Positions 40,001 to 49,500 of a stretch of 64,000 bases of DNA are shown one piece after another; position 1 is the stretch's first letter; each line of letters opens with the position of its first letter. The stretch covers positions 2,231,951 to 2,295,950 of the forward strand of contig PTFA01000029.1 of the NCBI GenBank assembly GCA_003342895.1, given 5' to 3'. A program made the translations under genes and the position numbers. Source of the DNA: Casuarius casuarius. Its lineage: Eukaryota; Chordata; Aves; Casuariiformes; Casuariidae. The notes beneath the pieces are model-generated. The model ran no database searches. It saw only the letters and a list, made by a program, of their open reading frames with translations, and was not told the origin of the DNA.

Positions 40001-43000
40001 CTTACACTTAAGCTGGATTTGGATTTAGTGCATAGCTGAATTAGAGACCCACTTTAAACTCCAGACCAAATAACCGCTGCGTTGGGTAATAAATGAGTTT
40101 CCTTTGAAAATGGGAAAGGGGGGGATTACGCTCTAAGCAGCCCCAGCCTAATCCTGAGAAATCGGCTCCCAGGTGCAGACAGGACAGGAGCCGCCGGGCT
40201 TCAAACCCACGGCCCGCGGCCGCCGGCTGATGCCGCTCGGCTCTCCTCCCGCTGCCGGGTAGGCAGCAGCCTGCTCCAGGGAGACGCTGAACTGCAGACT
40301 GCCCAACAGCACCGGGCGACGATTTGGATAATGCATTTTTTTAATGCCAAGGGGATAAAAATCACTTCCTATCTTTCAGATCCCGTCTGACGAAGGGGAG
40401 CACGTTTTTCCTCCCTCCCTGCTACAAGCTGCTGCCGAACAGGCCGGACGCTCTTCCATGGGATCTGCTCTAGGTCAAGCACAGGGCGGTGAAAACAGAC
40501 GGCTACAGCCGCAGTCTGGCCGCGTGCTCCTAGCCCGGTCCGTGCAGGCACGCGCAGGCGGTGCCAGGCCGTGCTTGTAAGGCCTGCGCCACGCACGCAG
40601 CGCTCACCCGCTGCCGTCTCCGGAAGAGGGGCAGCAGCAGCGCGCAGGAGCTGTTTCCCTTCCCACTCAGCATCGCCAAAGCAACGTCCCGCTCCAGCAT
40701 CGTCCTTAGAAACTCCCAGGCAGTCCGGGTGGAGAATTTCTCATGCCAGCTCCTTTCCCCCCGCCACCACCCAGCTCCCACTTTCTCCTTCCAAAGTTGC
40801 CCTGATAGAAAATTTCAGCTGAAATGGAGAGGAGCGCGAGGCCGAAGGACGGGCTCCGCGCTGCCAGCACCTCCCTCCCTCCCACAAGCCGGCGGGAGCC
40901 GAGCCCCTTCCCGCGGGCTGCGAGCTTCGTCCTGCGATACTGCAGCGAGCCACGGTCTCCCCGTTTTTTTTTGGCCAAAGGCCGTATAGCATCTCCATGG
41001 CGACTCCAAAGCTTAACGTATTCCTGCTGATTTAAGTGATTAACCCTCCGGAGCGGCGAGGCCGGCGCTGGCACAGGTGCAGCCCTGCCTCGCTGTAAAG
41101 CCTCAAAACTAATTCTTTTACTCATGACCCAGCTGCCAAATTTCGTGTCGTCCCCACAAGTGGCAGAACAGCTCAGGTGCTTGATTTGGGGTTTTTTTTT
41201 TCTTTAAATCCCTAATCTTGGCAGCACCCTTGCCACCCGATGACAGCGGAGCACAGCAGCGCGTGGGAGAGATGGCCAGGAGGAAATTAAAAAAGAAAAG
41301 AAAAATCGCCCCAGGACAGTTGCCAGCAGCAGGTCACTGTACGTTTTGCACCCCGCGTGCAGCCACCTGCAATTACCCCTGTAAAGCTCAGAGCGCGCGG
41401 CAGCCCCGGGCCTTTGGATCGCGCGCTCCAGCTTGGTTTTGGAGGGCTGGTGCTGTAATGAACAACGCTGCCTCGCAATTAGGCACTTTGCAGGCTCCTG
41501 ATGAAAGTACTTTAGAAATACTACACATTCATCTGTAGGTAAAATAAAATCTACCGGAGTGATATTTTGCTCTTTTTTTCTCTGGGTAAATTCCACATCA
41601 TTTATTACACTGTATTTGTACGTATTTCCCGAGTATTTTCTTTCCTCCGAAAATTCATATTTCAAATGCCATGTAAATAAAGTAACCCCTCCAAATATTT
41701 CAGAGGAGCTAAATGTGGCACGGGGCGTTATTAAAGCATCAAAACTATTAGTGGTGGAGACAGCCTGAACAAATCACACCGCATAAATTTCAAGGGCTTG
41801 TCGGGATTTAATGGCTGATAAAAGAGTGAAGACACCGGGCTGTGGCTTCCCCGCCGCCCCGCAGCCGCCCGGGCAAAGCCCGCCGTGAGCACAGCCCCAC
41901 GGGCGAGCAGCTCCCCGCTGCTGATGGAGGCGGCCGGTGCAATAGGAAACGCCGGGGCCAGGAGCGACCGGGCACCTGCCCAGCATGTAAATAAAAATAA
42001 ACAAAGCCTCATCAGTTTGCTACTATTGTCCAATTTCCGATTTCACTGAGCTGCATTTCTGCCGTATTTCTGTAGCGCTGGGCATGTCACACCACATCTG
42101 GCCCAGCAACGCAGAAAAAAAATACAAAAGGCAATGGCATTTGAAAGAAAATTTCTTGAGCAATGCTTCAGCATTTCCCAAAACGGTTTGTTTTCATTTA
42201 AAAATATTTTTGTGTCAGCTTCACTCAGCCTCTGCCTGGGGCGAGTCCCTGCTGTGCACCAGCGATGCCACGATTTGGTGCTTCCTAAACAAACTGCTGC
42301 AAAGGTTTCGGTCCCATAGAGCGGAGCTTTTTTTCTTTCCTCTTGGGAGGAAAAATGAATTTCTTCCAACAGAAATTGTCTTTTGTTTTTTTTAAAAAAA
42401 ACAAAACTAAGAAGAAAAAATAATCACAGAAATGGGCTTTTTGGCTCCAAGTCTAATTTCCACAAAAACACGGCCTGACATGGGCTGCTATAAATCTTGT
42501 TCCACAGCCCAGCTGAGGCTTTCTCTGCAGGTCGGATCGGACTAAGGAGCAAAATGTCAAAGTCGGCGTGGGAGGGAGGGCGCCCACGCTGCTGCCTGGC
42601 TGCGGTCCCGCGGTACCTGCGCCCCCCCGGCCCGCCCCGGCGCCCCGGGCTCAGCCTTACCATGTCTTTCACAGGGTGGGGAGACTTGACAAACACCGAG
42701 ACGACCTGCAGGAAAAGCAAAGAAATAAAAAGACTCCGTGCGTTTTCCATGAGCAGGGGAGGAATTTTTCCAAATGTTATTTTGGGGGAAAAAAAAAACA
42801 AAAAAAGCCACAGGTACCTTGTCCCTCTCAAAATGGATCACATCACCGGCGCACGGGGCTCTGCCTTTGTCCCAGTTGGAAGCAGTTTCGAAGTTGGTGT
42901 TTGGGAGCCACTGCTTGTACACGGCAACCGCGGCAGCTAGGAGAGGCAAGGAAACCCGCTGCAACGCAACGCTCCTCGAGCGCCGCGCGTCGCTTCCCGG

Positions 43001-46000
43001 CACCGCGTGGGCCAGACCCACGGGGAGCACCACGGCCCGCGGGTCTCCTGGGGCCGCCGCACTTGCGTGACCAGGGGAGCCCGCCCTGCCTTTGGGGCTG
43101 ACCACGAGGCAGCCACGGCGCAGGGTGTCTTTGCCGCCTGCTCGCGTGGCTGTTCGGATGGGCTATTTTACACAGCCCGCGAAGCGATGCAACAGGACGC
43201 CCGCGCCTCGCTGGGCTACGCGAAACGCTGCGTCCGCGGCAGCACAGGTGGCTCACGTGGGCACCGGCCGAGGAGCGGCCGGTCCTTAGGCATCTCCAGA
43301 GCCTGATGCCACCATGGCCTACATGAGCAGAGAGGAGAAAAGTGGTGGCCCTAGTTACAACGGGAGCTGGGAAAAGCACCTCACGTGTCCCGTTCGTCCC
43401 GACGTCCCCCCAGTGCCTCACTTCCGCTCCTTCCTGCGCGCCGCAGGGAGACGCAGGGAGGGCCCCTTGCTGGGACACGCCGCAGGATCACCTGGCCTCT
43501 TTAGGCCAGATCTGGAGATTTTCTGCCTAGGAACAGCCTCTGTGTGTTTCCAATTCAGCAGAGTCCCAGTCTCCCCTCCTCCCAGGGCCTCCCAGTCCAA
43601 GGGATTTGGGGATTAGGTGATATTTTTAATCCACCCAGGTGGAAAGACGAGTAAGGGACAAATACTTCACAGGTAGAGAGACAAGGCAGTGAAGGTCTGC
43701 AGGCAGTGGACAAGAATAATATACAATCAGCTATCTAAGCTTTAAGCTCAGCAGTTTCTTCTGACATCGGGACCTCAATACGCTAGACACTAATGAACGA
43801 TGCAGAGAGCCCCTCGCCCTTGACGTTTCTAATCAATATGAAGTGAGAAAACAGAGCCAGCAAGTCCATGAGGACAGGATAAGAGGAGAAAAGGGATTGC
43901 CCAAAGCACCTGAGGTGGGTACTGCACATGTAGCACAAAAAGTTGGCTGGTTTTTGTGTCTGAGGGTGGGAATGCAGTGGTCTCCCACTGCCTGAGGCAG
44001 CATTAGTTTGGTTGTCTCCATCCGTGCATCCTTTCCTCTCCCCTACGAACCCGCCAGCAGCATGCTGGAAACATCTTCGCAGAGGGAGATTGGCTGGGGA
44101 GACAGAGATGTCCTCACCAGCCGTGGCAGTGGGGCTCTCTGGGGCCACGACAGTGCGTTGGTGGCACCTGCTTGTAATTCCCAGCAGCATCAGCCCCACT
44201 TGCTCACAGATCTGCCATTGCTGAGGTTAGTTCCCACTCTAACCATCTGTATTTGCACAAGAGCTTCTGAAACGTACATCTCCAAGCCTGACATTTCCCA
44301 GGCTTGGCTTCCACCTGAAGATGAATCTCAAGCAGCCTGAATTAAATGGCTTCAGGCAAGTGAGTTATGAGAGAGAAGAGGAAAAAAAAAAAAAATCTTT
44401 GCTGTTAATATGGTTCATCTTTTCCTTATGGAAAAAAAAAAAAAGAAAACAGCAAAATACGAAGCTGGTTCTGGAGGGGATGGGGTAGCGGAGGGGGAGG
44501 AGTGTAGCTTCAGCACTGGAGATAGGTCATGCTCCAGTGGGAGAGGGCAGGAGGGGCCGCAGGGACATCCCACCTCGCCATCTCCTGGCTACCCCATCAC
44601 CCCTCATCATCCCTGTCCCCGTCTCTAGGGAGGTCCTCTCCAGTCGGGCTGCCACGTGTAACACTACTAGTGAGGAAAGAAAGCGGCAGGAGAGGAGAAA
44701 GGGCAGACACGAGGGGGTCCAAATGGCTATGGGTGATGGAAGAAGGTGCAAAGGAGAAAGTCAGACCTGCTAGTGTAAATGACGGGGAGGAGATTTGGCT
44801 CATGTGAGCTAAGTAGGCTCTGTGGGGGCTTTATCAGCATGTAATCATCTCCTTTGGAGCATAATTGCACATTTGCACTGTCTGACTCTGCCAGTGGCAC
44901 TGCTGAGACAATTTGTTGTATATAGACATGTCCAGACTAAGAGAAAAATGATATATTTTTAACCTGAGCCCTAATGTATGAACAGGCACTGGAGCCAGGG
45001 TGTGCGGCAGTAGGTTTGAGAAGAGATGAGAGGTTGGTGGGGAGCAGAGGGACTTCCCCAGCCCCACGCCGGGCTGGAAACTCGCCTGTCAAGCCTGCTG
45101 AAGGCCAGGCCTTGTGGAGGGTGGGAGGTGTCCCCACAAAACAGCTGAAAAACCTTTTGCTAATAGCAGTTAAAGCTTAGAGCAGATTCAAGGCTTTCTT
45201 CATTTGCCGGTCACTAAAAAAAGACCTTTCTGTTCTTTGACATATGGTTTTTACCATGTAAAGCGATGCATGACCCACCTGGGGACCCAGCTCCGCACTG
45301 CCCAGCCTCTGCAACCCCCTCCGGCACTAGGGTTCATCCACCCTGAGGCCGAAAAGCCAAACTCAGACTATTCCCAAGGAAAGGCCTGATCCAGTGGGGT
45401 CCAGAGGGTTCACTTCAGCCTGACACTATGTACATGATCGCCCTGAACTCAACACACCTGAGTGCAATTTCCAGTTTCCTTCTGGCTGAGCCCTTAAATA
45501 GAGCAAAACCCCCCATCACATCCACTTTAAAGCTCCCTGAGAGCGAAAAGGACCCTGACAGCTACGAGGATCAGACCCAAGGAGCTGCTGTCAGAGTTAA
45601 GGAAGGCTGCGGCCACAAAAAACTCGTTGCCTTGGAGTCAAAAAAAATCTTAAGGCCAAAGCCCTTGAATATTAATTGCAAGTTGTTCTGCCCATGCTAC
45701 GGTTGACTTGTGTCCTTCCAGTCGCTGAAGCTGGGGAAGGGAGAGGTTAGAGCTCCAGCAGAAAGCCTCACCGGCCCCATTGTGCACACGCGTCACGTCC
45801 CCACCGGTTACTCACAGCGGCTGCACGGCGCGTTGCCAAGTGTGCGGGCACGCACAGCAGCGCGGGCTCTGTGGGCCGGCTCGGCTCGGCCAGCATCGGC
45901 ACGGCTCGGACATGCACGGCGGCTGAGGGCTCTGGGGCCGAGGAGGTTAATCTGTGGCTGCCAAAGCTGTGCAAAGCTTTTTTCCCATGCAGCTGTACTG

Positions 46001-46448
46001 ATGCATTCCTGCACCTTCTACATCCCTGGAAATATCAGCGTGCTATTTAATCAGCCTTGTCTCTGGGGAATCGCAGTCCTTGAACATCAAAGCTACATTC
46101 ATATTCAACAGAAAATGGATCCTGCGGTGCAGAGCTACTGGCTTCAAGCAAGAGCAGAAAAACCCGAGCAGCAGAGGTATAGCAAGTGTGATACATAAAT
46201 CACAGCCCAAGCGCCCAAGCTCATTCTCTTTCCTTCTCTTTGTCCAGCTGGAAATGCATTTTTCCATTTGCATTACAAATGCACCTTAAGTGACGCAGCC
46301 TCCAGCTCTGCTCCAAAACAGATTGCCTAAAGTGCACCTGAAACGGCAAAGTCGTTGACCAGCCACCCATGTTCCCCATCGCCACCGGGCCCTGGGTGTA
46401 CTCACCGAGGAACTGCAGACAACCGAGGAGGAAAAACAGGCTCTTCAT
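21967..46448 (-). CDS. AMN: AMN (amnionless), complete, 12 coding exons, 483 residues
   Basis: AMN is a type I membrane protein that binds the N-terminus of cubilin. It carries the cubam complex to the apical surface of intestinal, renal and yolk-sac epithelium for uptake of intrinsic factor-B12, albumin and other ligands. The exons are 46406-46448, 42818-42936, 42661-42705, 31395-31482, 29978-30213, 29312-29449, 29042-29150, 27388-27470, 26241-26427, 24691-24865, 22435-22552 and 21967-22077, totalling 1,452 bases including the stop. Layout: signal peptide about 1-19; extracellular part with [27 protein letters not shown] and [17 protein letters not shown]; Cys-rich module 211-259; transmembrane helix about 380-402; cytosolic tail with FDNPMF (435-440) and YVNPLY (471-476). 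Human AMN is 453 residues as I recall. The Met at 46448 gives a textbook signal peptide; an in-frame upstream ATG at 46526 would bury it behind 26 residues. All phases close, so the gene looks functional. Confidence 0.96.
22435..22552 (-). CDS. AMN: AMN exon 11: tail with first NPxF motif
   Basis: It encodes [46 protein letters not shown] (435-440) is the first of two FxNPxF-type endocytosis signals of AMN, equivalent to human FRNPVFDV, read by PTB adaptors such as ARH and DAB2. Acceptor ctccccag, donor GTG|gtgagt, phase 0 out. Confidence 0.95.
24691..24865 (-). CDS. AMN: AMN exon 10: transmembrane segment
   Basis: It encodes [30 protein letters not shown], then [20 protein letters not shown] and FLYKRGTL. 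The about 23-residue Leu/Gly-rich stretch 380-402 followed by YKR is a single-pass helix with a positive cytosolic stop. Phase 1 in, phase 2 out; acceptor tttcccag, donor GAG|gtaggg. Confidence 0.95.
25145..25823 (+). mobile_element. CR1 LINE, truncated 3' part
   Basis: It contains diagnostic CR1 phrases in order: acttgggggtcctaggggac, ttcagcctggagaagaaaag, gcccagtgacaggacaag, gcaatgggcacaaactg, gcccagagaggttgtggagt and gatgatctccaggggtcccc. It ends in degenerate copies of the 8-base 3' repeat (attctctaattctg). It is 5'-truncated with a decayed frame, so not active. It lies in AMN intron 9 (24866-26240), opposite to AMN transcription. The left boundary is approximate. Confidence 0.9.
26241..26427 (-). 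CDS. AMN: AMN exon 9: membrane-proximal domain
   Basis: It encodes [20 protein letters not shown], later [16 protein letters not shown] and [15 protein letters not shown], leaving in phase 1 at gtaacg. It matches human PQYHGLQVAVSKV..EIQVVLVENG..LLADVAEN. Confidence 0.95.
27294..27307. repeat. C14/G14 homopolymer in AMN intron 8
   Basis: Fourteen consecutive C on the plus strand, which is G14 in the AMN transcript, about 80 bases beyond the exon 8 donor. Confidence 0.9.
27388..27470 (-). CDS. AMN: AMN exon 8
   Basis: It encodes [20 protein letters not shown] then LVQTFLSL, phase 1 in and phase 0 out, with acceptor ggctgcag and donor CTG|gtacgt. It corresponds to human [22 protein letters not shown]. 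Confidence 0.95.
29042..29150 (-). CDS. AMN: AMN exon 7: Cys-rich module
   Basis: It encodes [20 protein letters not shown] then [16 protein letters not shown], leaving in phase 1 at gtgagt. Six Cys (229, 240, 245, 255, 256, 259) follow the von Willebrand C-like spacing of human AMN (ICAALL..CPQAACHS..CCDLCG). The exon is extremely GC-rich. Confidence 0.95.
29312..29449 (-). CDS. AMN: AMN exon 6: start of Cys-rich module
   Basis: It encodes [30 protein letters not shown] and [16 protein letters not shown], with Cys 211, 217 and 219. The CxxxSGCxCGN pattern matches human CADPSGCVCGN. Asn201-Gly-Thr is the only extracellular N-glycosylation sequon in the protein. Acceptor cggccag, donor CGG|gtgagt. 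Confidence 0.95.
29978..30213 (-). CDS. AMN: AMN exon 5: core of extracellular domain
   Basis: A 236-base exon encoding [20 protein letters not shown] and later [40 protein letters not shown] and MGQ. It matches human FSWHDPHLW..FFVDAERVPCRHDDVFF..RVRSIS. The acceptor is cttggcag and the donor CAG|gtaacg; it leaves in phase 0. Confidence 0.96.
31395..31482 (-). CDS. AMN: AMN exon 4
   Basis: It encodes [20 protein letters not shown] then GSWDPGCDS, leaving in phase 1 at gtattt after the acceptor ...ttgtttag. LPLDGE(F/L)xLASGAGF is one of the best conserved blocks of amnionless proteins. Confidence 0.95.
31483..42660 (-). other. AMN: AMN intron 3, 11.2 kb
   Basis: The largest AMN intron. It alternates GC-rich stretches (about 36.0-41.1 kb, with CpG-dense blocks) and AT-rich islands (about 41.45-42.5 kb and 31.7-35.9 kb). 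I find no coding exon; the open frames in the GC-rich part overlap on both strands and resemble no family. It includes a 26-base perfect palindrome at 42381-42406 and several short A/T homopolymers. Confidence 0.8.
42661..42705 (-). CDS. AMN: AMN exon 3 (15 codons)
   Basis: A 45-base exon encoding [15 protein letters not shown] between cctgcag and gtaagg, phase 0 on both sides. It corresponds to human VSVLVQEGHAVSDM. The intron before it is only 112 bases. Confidence 0.92.
42818..42936 (-). CDS. AMN: AMN exon 2: mature N-terminus
   Basis: Joins in phase 1. It encodes [20 protein letters not shown] followed by [19 protein letters not shown]. This matches the human segment around KLWVPNTDFDVAANW..PCAG. 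The acceptor is ctctcctag and the donor is AAG|gtacct. Neither N-glycosylation sequon of the human segment is preserved. Confidence 0.94.
46406..46448 (-). CDS. AMN: AMN exon 1: start and signal peptide
   Basis: It encodes [14 protein letters not shown] plus the first base of an Ala codon, ending at the donor gtgagt. The Lys followed by a hydrophobic stretch continues into exon 2 ([10 protein letters not shown]), giving a cleavable signal peptide with the likely cut near Ala-Val. The base at -3 of this ATG is G, compatible with good initiation. Confidence 0.88.
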
Positions 46449-46560
46449 GTCGCAGCCCGCTGCCAGCACTCGCCTTCCCAGCCTCAGCCCCGGCCGGACC
46501 TTGGACCGCCCGGAGGCACATGACAAGCTCAGCCCAGAAGCCGGTTTGCCACTAGCTCCT
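46449..46560 (-). promoter_or_regulatory. AMN: AMN 5' flank / proximal promoter candidate
   Basis: GC-rich sequence directly upstream of the start codon. It contains, on the minus strand, GGTCCAAGGTCC (46496-46507), which resembles an HNF4/DR1-type element, and an E-box-like CATGTG nearby. There is no TATA box within 100 bases; a TATAA lies about 380 bases upstream near 46826. The assignment is inference; AMN expression in gut and kidney makes HNF4 plausible. Confidence 0.3.
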
Positions 46561-49500
46561 TTCCCAAGCTCCCCAGTTTCTCGACATCAGCATGGAGCTT
46601 GGGAAAGCCGTTGGGGAACAAGACAGGGAAAACAACACTTGCGGGACCTTCCCACAGCCCCTATTCCCTAGATTAGTTACTTCATCATTCTCACCTCAAT
46701 TTCTCCCTCGCCACCCCCTTGACCGTTTCGGGGGTCTGCTAGAGAGTGGCGAGGGCAAACACGCCACGGTCAAGTCAGACGTTACTCCTGCGTGCCGCTG
46801 CCCCCTCCAGCACGCCCACTACCTTATAATTACTGATAATGGTCTCAGTGCATTTTCAATTAGCTCGCTCGGAGGAGCGCAGCTCCCAGCCATGACTTGT
46901 AGTTGCACTTTGGACACCAGCTGATCTGCTCGTTATGTGCTGCGCGCCAGGGCAGGGCCGCCCGAGCCCCAAGCCAGCCAGGCGGAGGCTGTCAGGGGGC
47001 CAAAGGTGGCAGCTGGCAGCAGCATCAGCAAACGCAGGGTGGGGAGGAGGAGGAGGAGGAAGGCATCCCTTCAGAGCCACCCGTGGCTCTCTGCGTCCAC
47101 CAGCCGGCCGGGGAGGCAGAGGGAGGCAGCATGCGGGTCCCCATCGGGCGCCCTCCCGACGCCCCAGCATGCCCCGTCTCACCCGGAGCGGGGTCCCACC
47201 GTGCGCCTCGTCCAGCTGTTGAAGGAGAAGAATGGCAAAGCATGGACAGGGCCAGGGCTGTTAGGAAAGGTGAGGAAAGGGACAGAGACCAAAGCAGAAG
47301 CCATCGCCATGCCACTGTGCAAACTGCAAGAGGTTCCCAGAGCCCGGGAGGAGGCTGGAGAAGTGCTTGGAAGGGACATGGGGAGGCAACGGGCTGAGCT
47401 GAGAGCAGGGAGCACCTGGGAGAGCGTGGGAGCAGGAAGACAGGACACCCCGTCCCGGCCAGCTTCCACCGCTTCCCAGCCGCTCCTGCGGGATGGGGGG
47501 CTGGACCCGATGCTCGGCCCTGGACACCTCACCCTGCAGAGCAAGGAGCGATGCAGCCTCCTGCCCTGTCCTCTCCCACGCCAGGGCATGCAGCCGTGCG
47601 CTGGCCGAGAGGAAAATCTCATCGGCAACGACTCTCTGCCTGGACACGAGCCAAAATCAAGTCAGCGTTTTCCATGCAGGGAGCTGGCTGCCAAGAGATG
47701 TCCTGGAGGTGAAAGGCTCCCTCCCTCATTACCACTTGCAAATCTCGCCCTGGGGACTCTCTGGATGAATGCTGGCTGCGGTGAAATCGCACATATTTTA
47801 ATAGGCAAAGAGAGTGGGGAGGATGAGAGGATGCTCAGCAATAAAAGCCTGAAGAGAAGACTGCAGTGTGCGAAGGCCAGGGTCCGCACTTGTCCGCAGC
47901 CCTCAGCACGGCTGCAGCTCCGCACAGAGCAGGCGGCAGGGAAAGCAGAGCCCCTCGGCATGGCCTGCACCAGCCTGCCCGGCCCTCGGGGCAAACCGGG
48001 GTTCACCCTCCCGGCGCGTGCGCTTAACCTCACAAGCTCGGCATTTCAAGAGATGCCCCAGACCCTTGTTTTTGCCACCTGCCCACTGCAGCCCCTGCCT
48101 TTGGGACGCTGTTCATCCCAGCTGCTCCGGACTGCCCAGGGACAGGAGGTGACTCTGCTCTTGCTGGACAGAAATGCCAGCAAAAAATGCTGCTGCTGGG
48201 GGCGGCTGCTCGCCGCTGCCTTGTTCCTGGGACTGGGGGCCAGGATACCCCAGCAGTTGCTGCGCGTTCCCCCCCGGGACGGAGCACGCAGGCGTCTGGG
48301 ATCCAGCTTTTGTTGGTGCTAGAGCACCGAGCTGCGCGGCGCCTGAGGGACGGGCAGCACAACAGGAAGCCGAACAAGAGTGAAATTTGGGTCAGGCAGA
48401 TGCGGAGAGAGAAGAGAAGATGAAAGGAAGCAGCAATCAACCCCCAGAAATGAAAGCTGCTGCTCCAACGCAGAGGTTAGCACGTGTTGCTCCCCGCGGC
48501 CGGCCAGCCCCTCTGCTCGCCAGCACGCTCCGCGGACGCTGGCTGCCTGCAGCACCCCGGCGCGGGCGAGCACGTCGCCACGGTAGGAGGGGAGAAACAC
48601 CCAGCACGTGTTTGACTCGACCTTCCCAAAGCCAAGGCATAAACCTGTATCAACACCAGAAATACCAGAGCGTTTAGCCATTCAACAAAGCTGCCTCCTG
48701 AAGTCCATCAGGGACATCCAGCTGTCAGGGACATCTCTGAATGTCTTCCCTCCACCCAGAACAGCCACAGCCTGTAACAAAAATAAGCAGCACAAGGGAC
48801 TTCTCCTCCCACAGGAGCCCTCAGCCCGGGCACGTCGTCTGGGGGGAACCAAGCCCAGCACTGCGCCCGTCGACGCGACGCGCTGACAGCCGTGAGCACC
48901 GGGCCCCGCGGCGGGTAACGCGCGCCAGGCTGGCTCACGCGCTGCAGCGCTCGCTGCAGCCCTTTCTGCTGCCAAGCCTCGCTAACAACACCGTCCCTGG
49001 AAAGTCATTAAGCACATGGAAAAAATCTTCTGTGATAAAAACATTAGGCCTTGTGGCCTCAAACGGAGACAAATCGGAGCAGACACAGCAGAGATGCAGC
49101 AAGTGCCAGCTGGCTCCGATCCACCCAAGCGCAGAAGCTCCCACCTCGTGGGGTGCCAGCGAGCAGCACGGGACGCGGACACCTCACCACATCGTGGTGC
49201 CCGTCCTGCAACTGCAGTGCACTTGGGACGTTCAAATGAAAGAGAAGAGAGCAAACGCTAAACCAAGGGCTCCATAATCACGGCAGGCATGAAAGCTGTT
49301 TTGGACTGGTACAGATCTCAGCAAAACGCTACCCCTGCTCTCAGTGGCAGCTCCTCCTAAAAGCAGCTTGTCAAGACTGTTCACAGTCTCTTTGTACCCC
49401 GTGATTTATTTGTGAATCTCCTTGGCACAGCGTACCATTGCTTAAGCTTTGGATGTTAAGCTAATCCTTAACTATGAGGAGGAGATGTCCTCTACGGTTA

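Noticed and set aside
46449..46526. An upstream in-frame ATG extending AMN by 26 residues.
   Set aside because: It would place an Arg-rich stretch ahead of a perfect signal peptide; the Met at 46448 is the sensible start.
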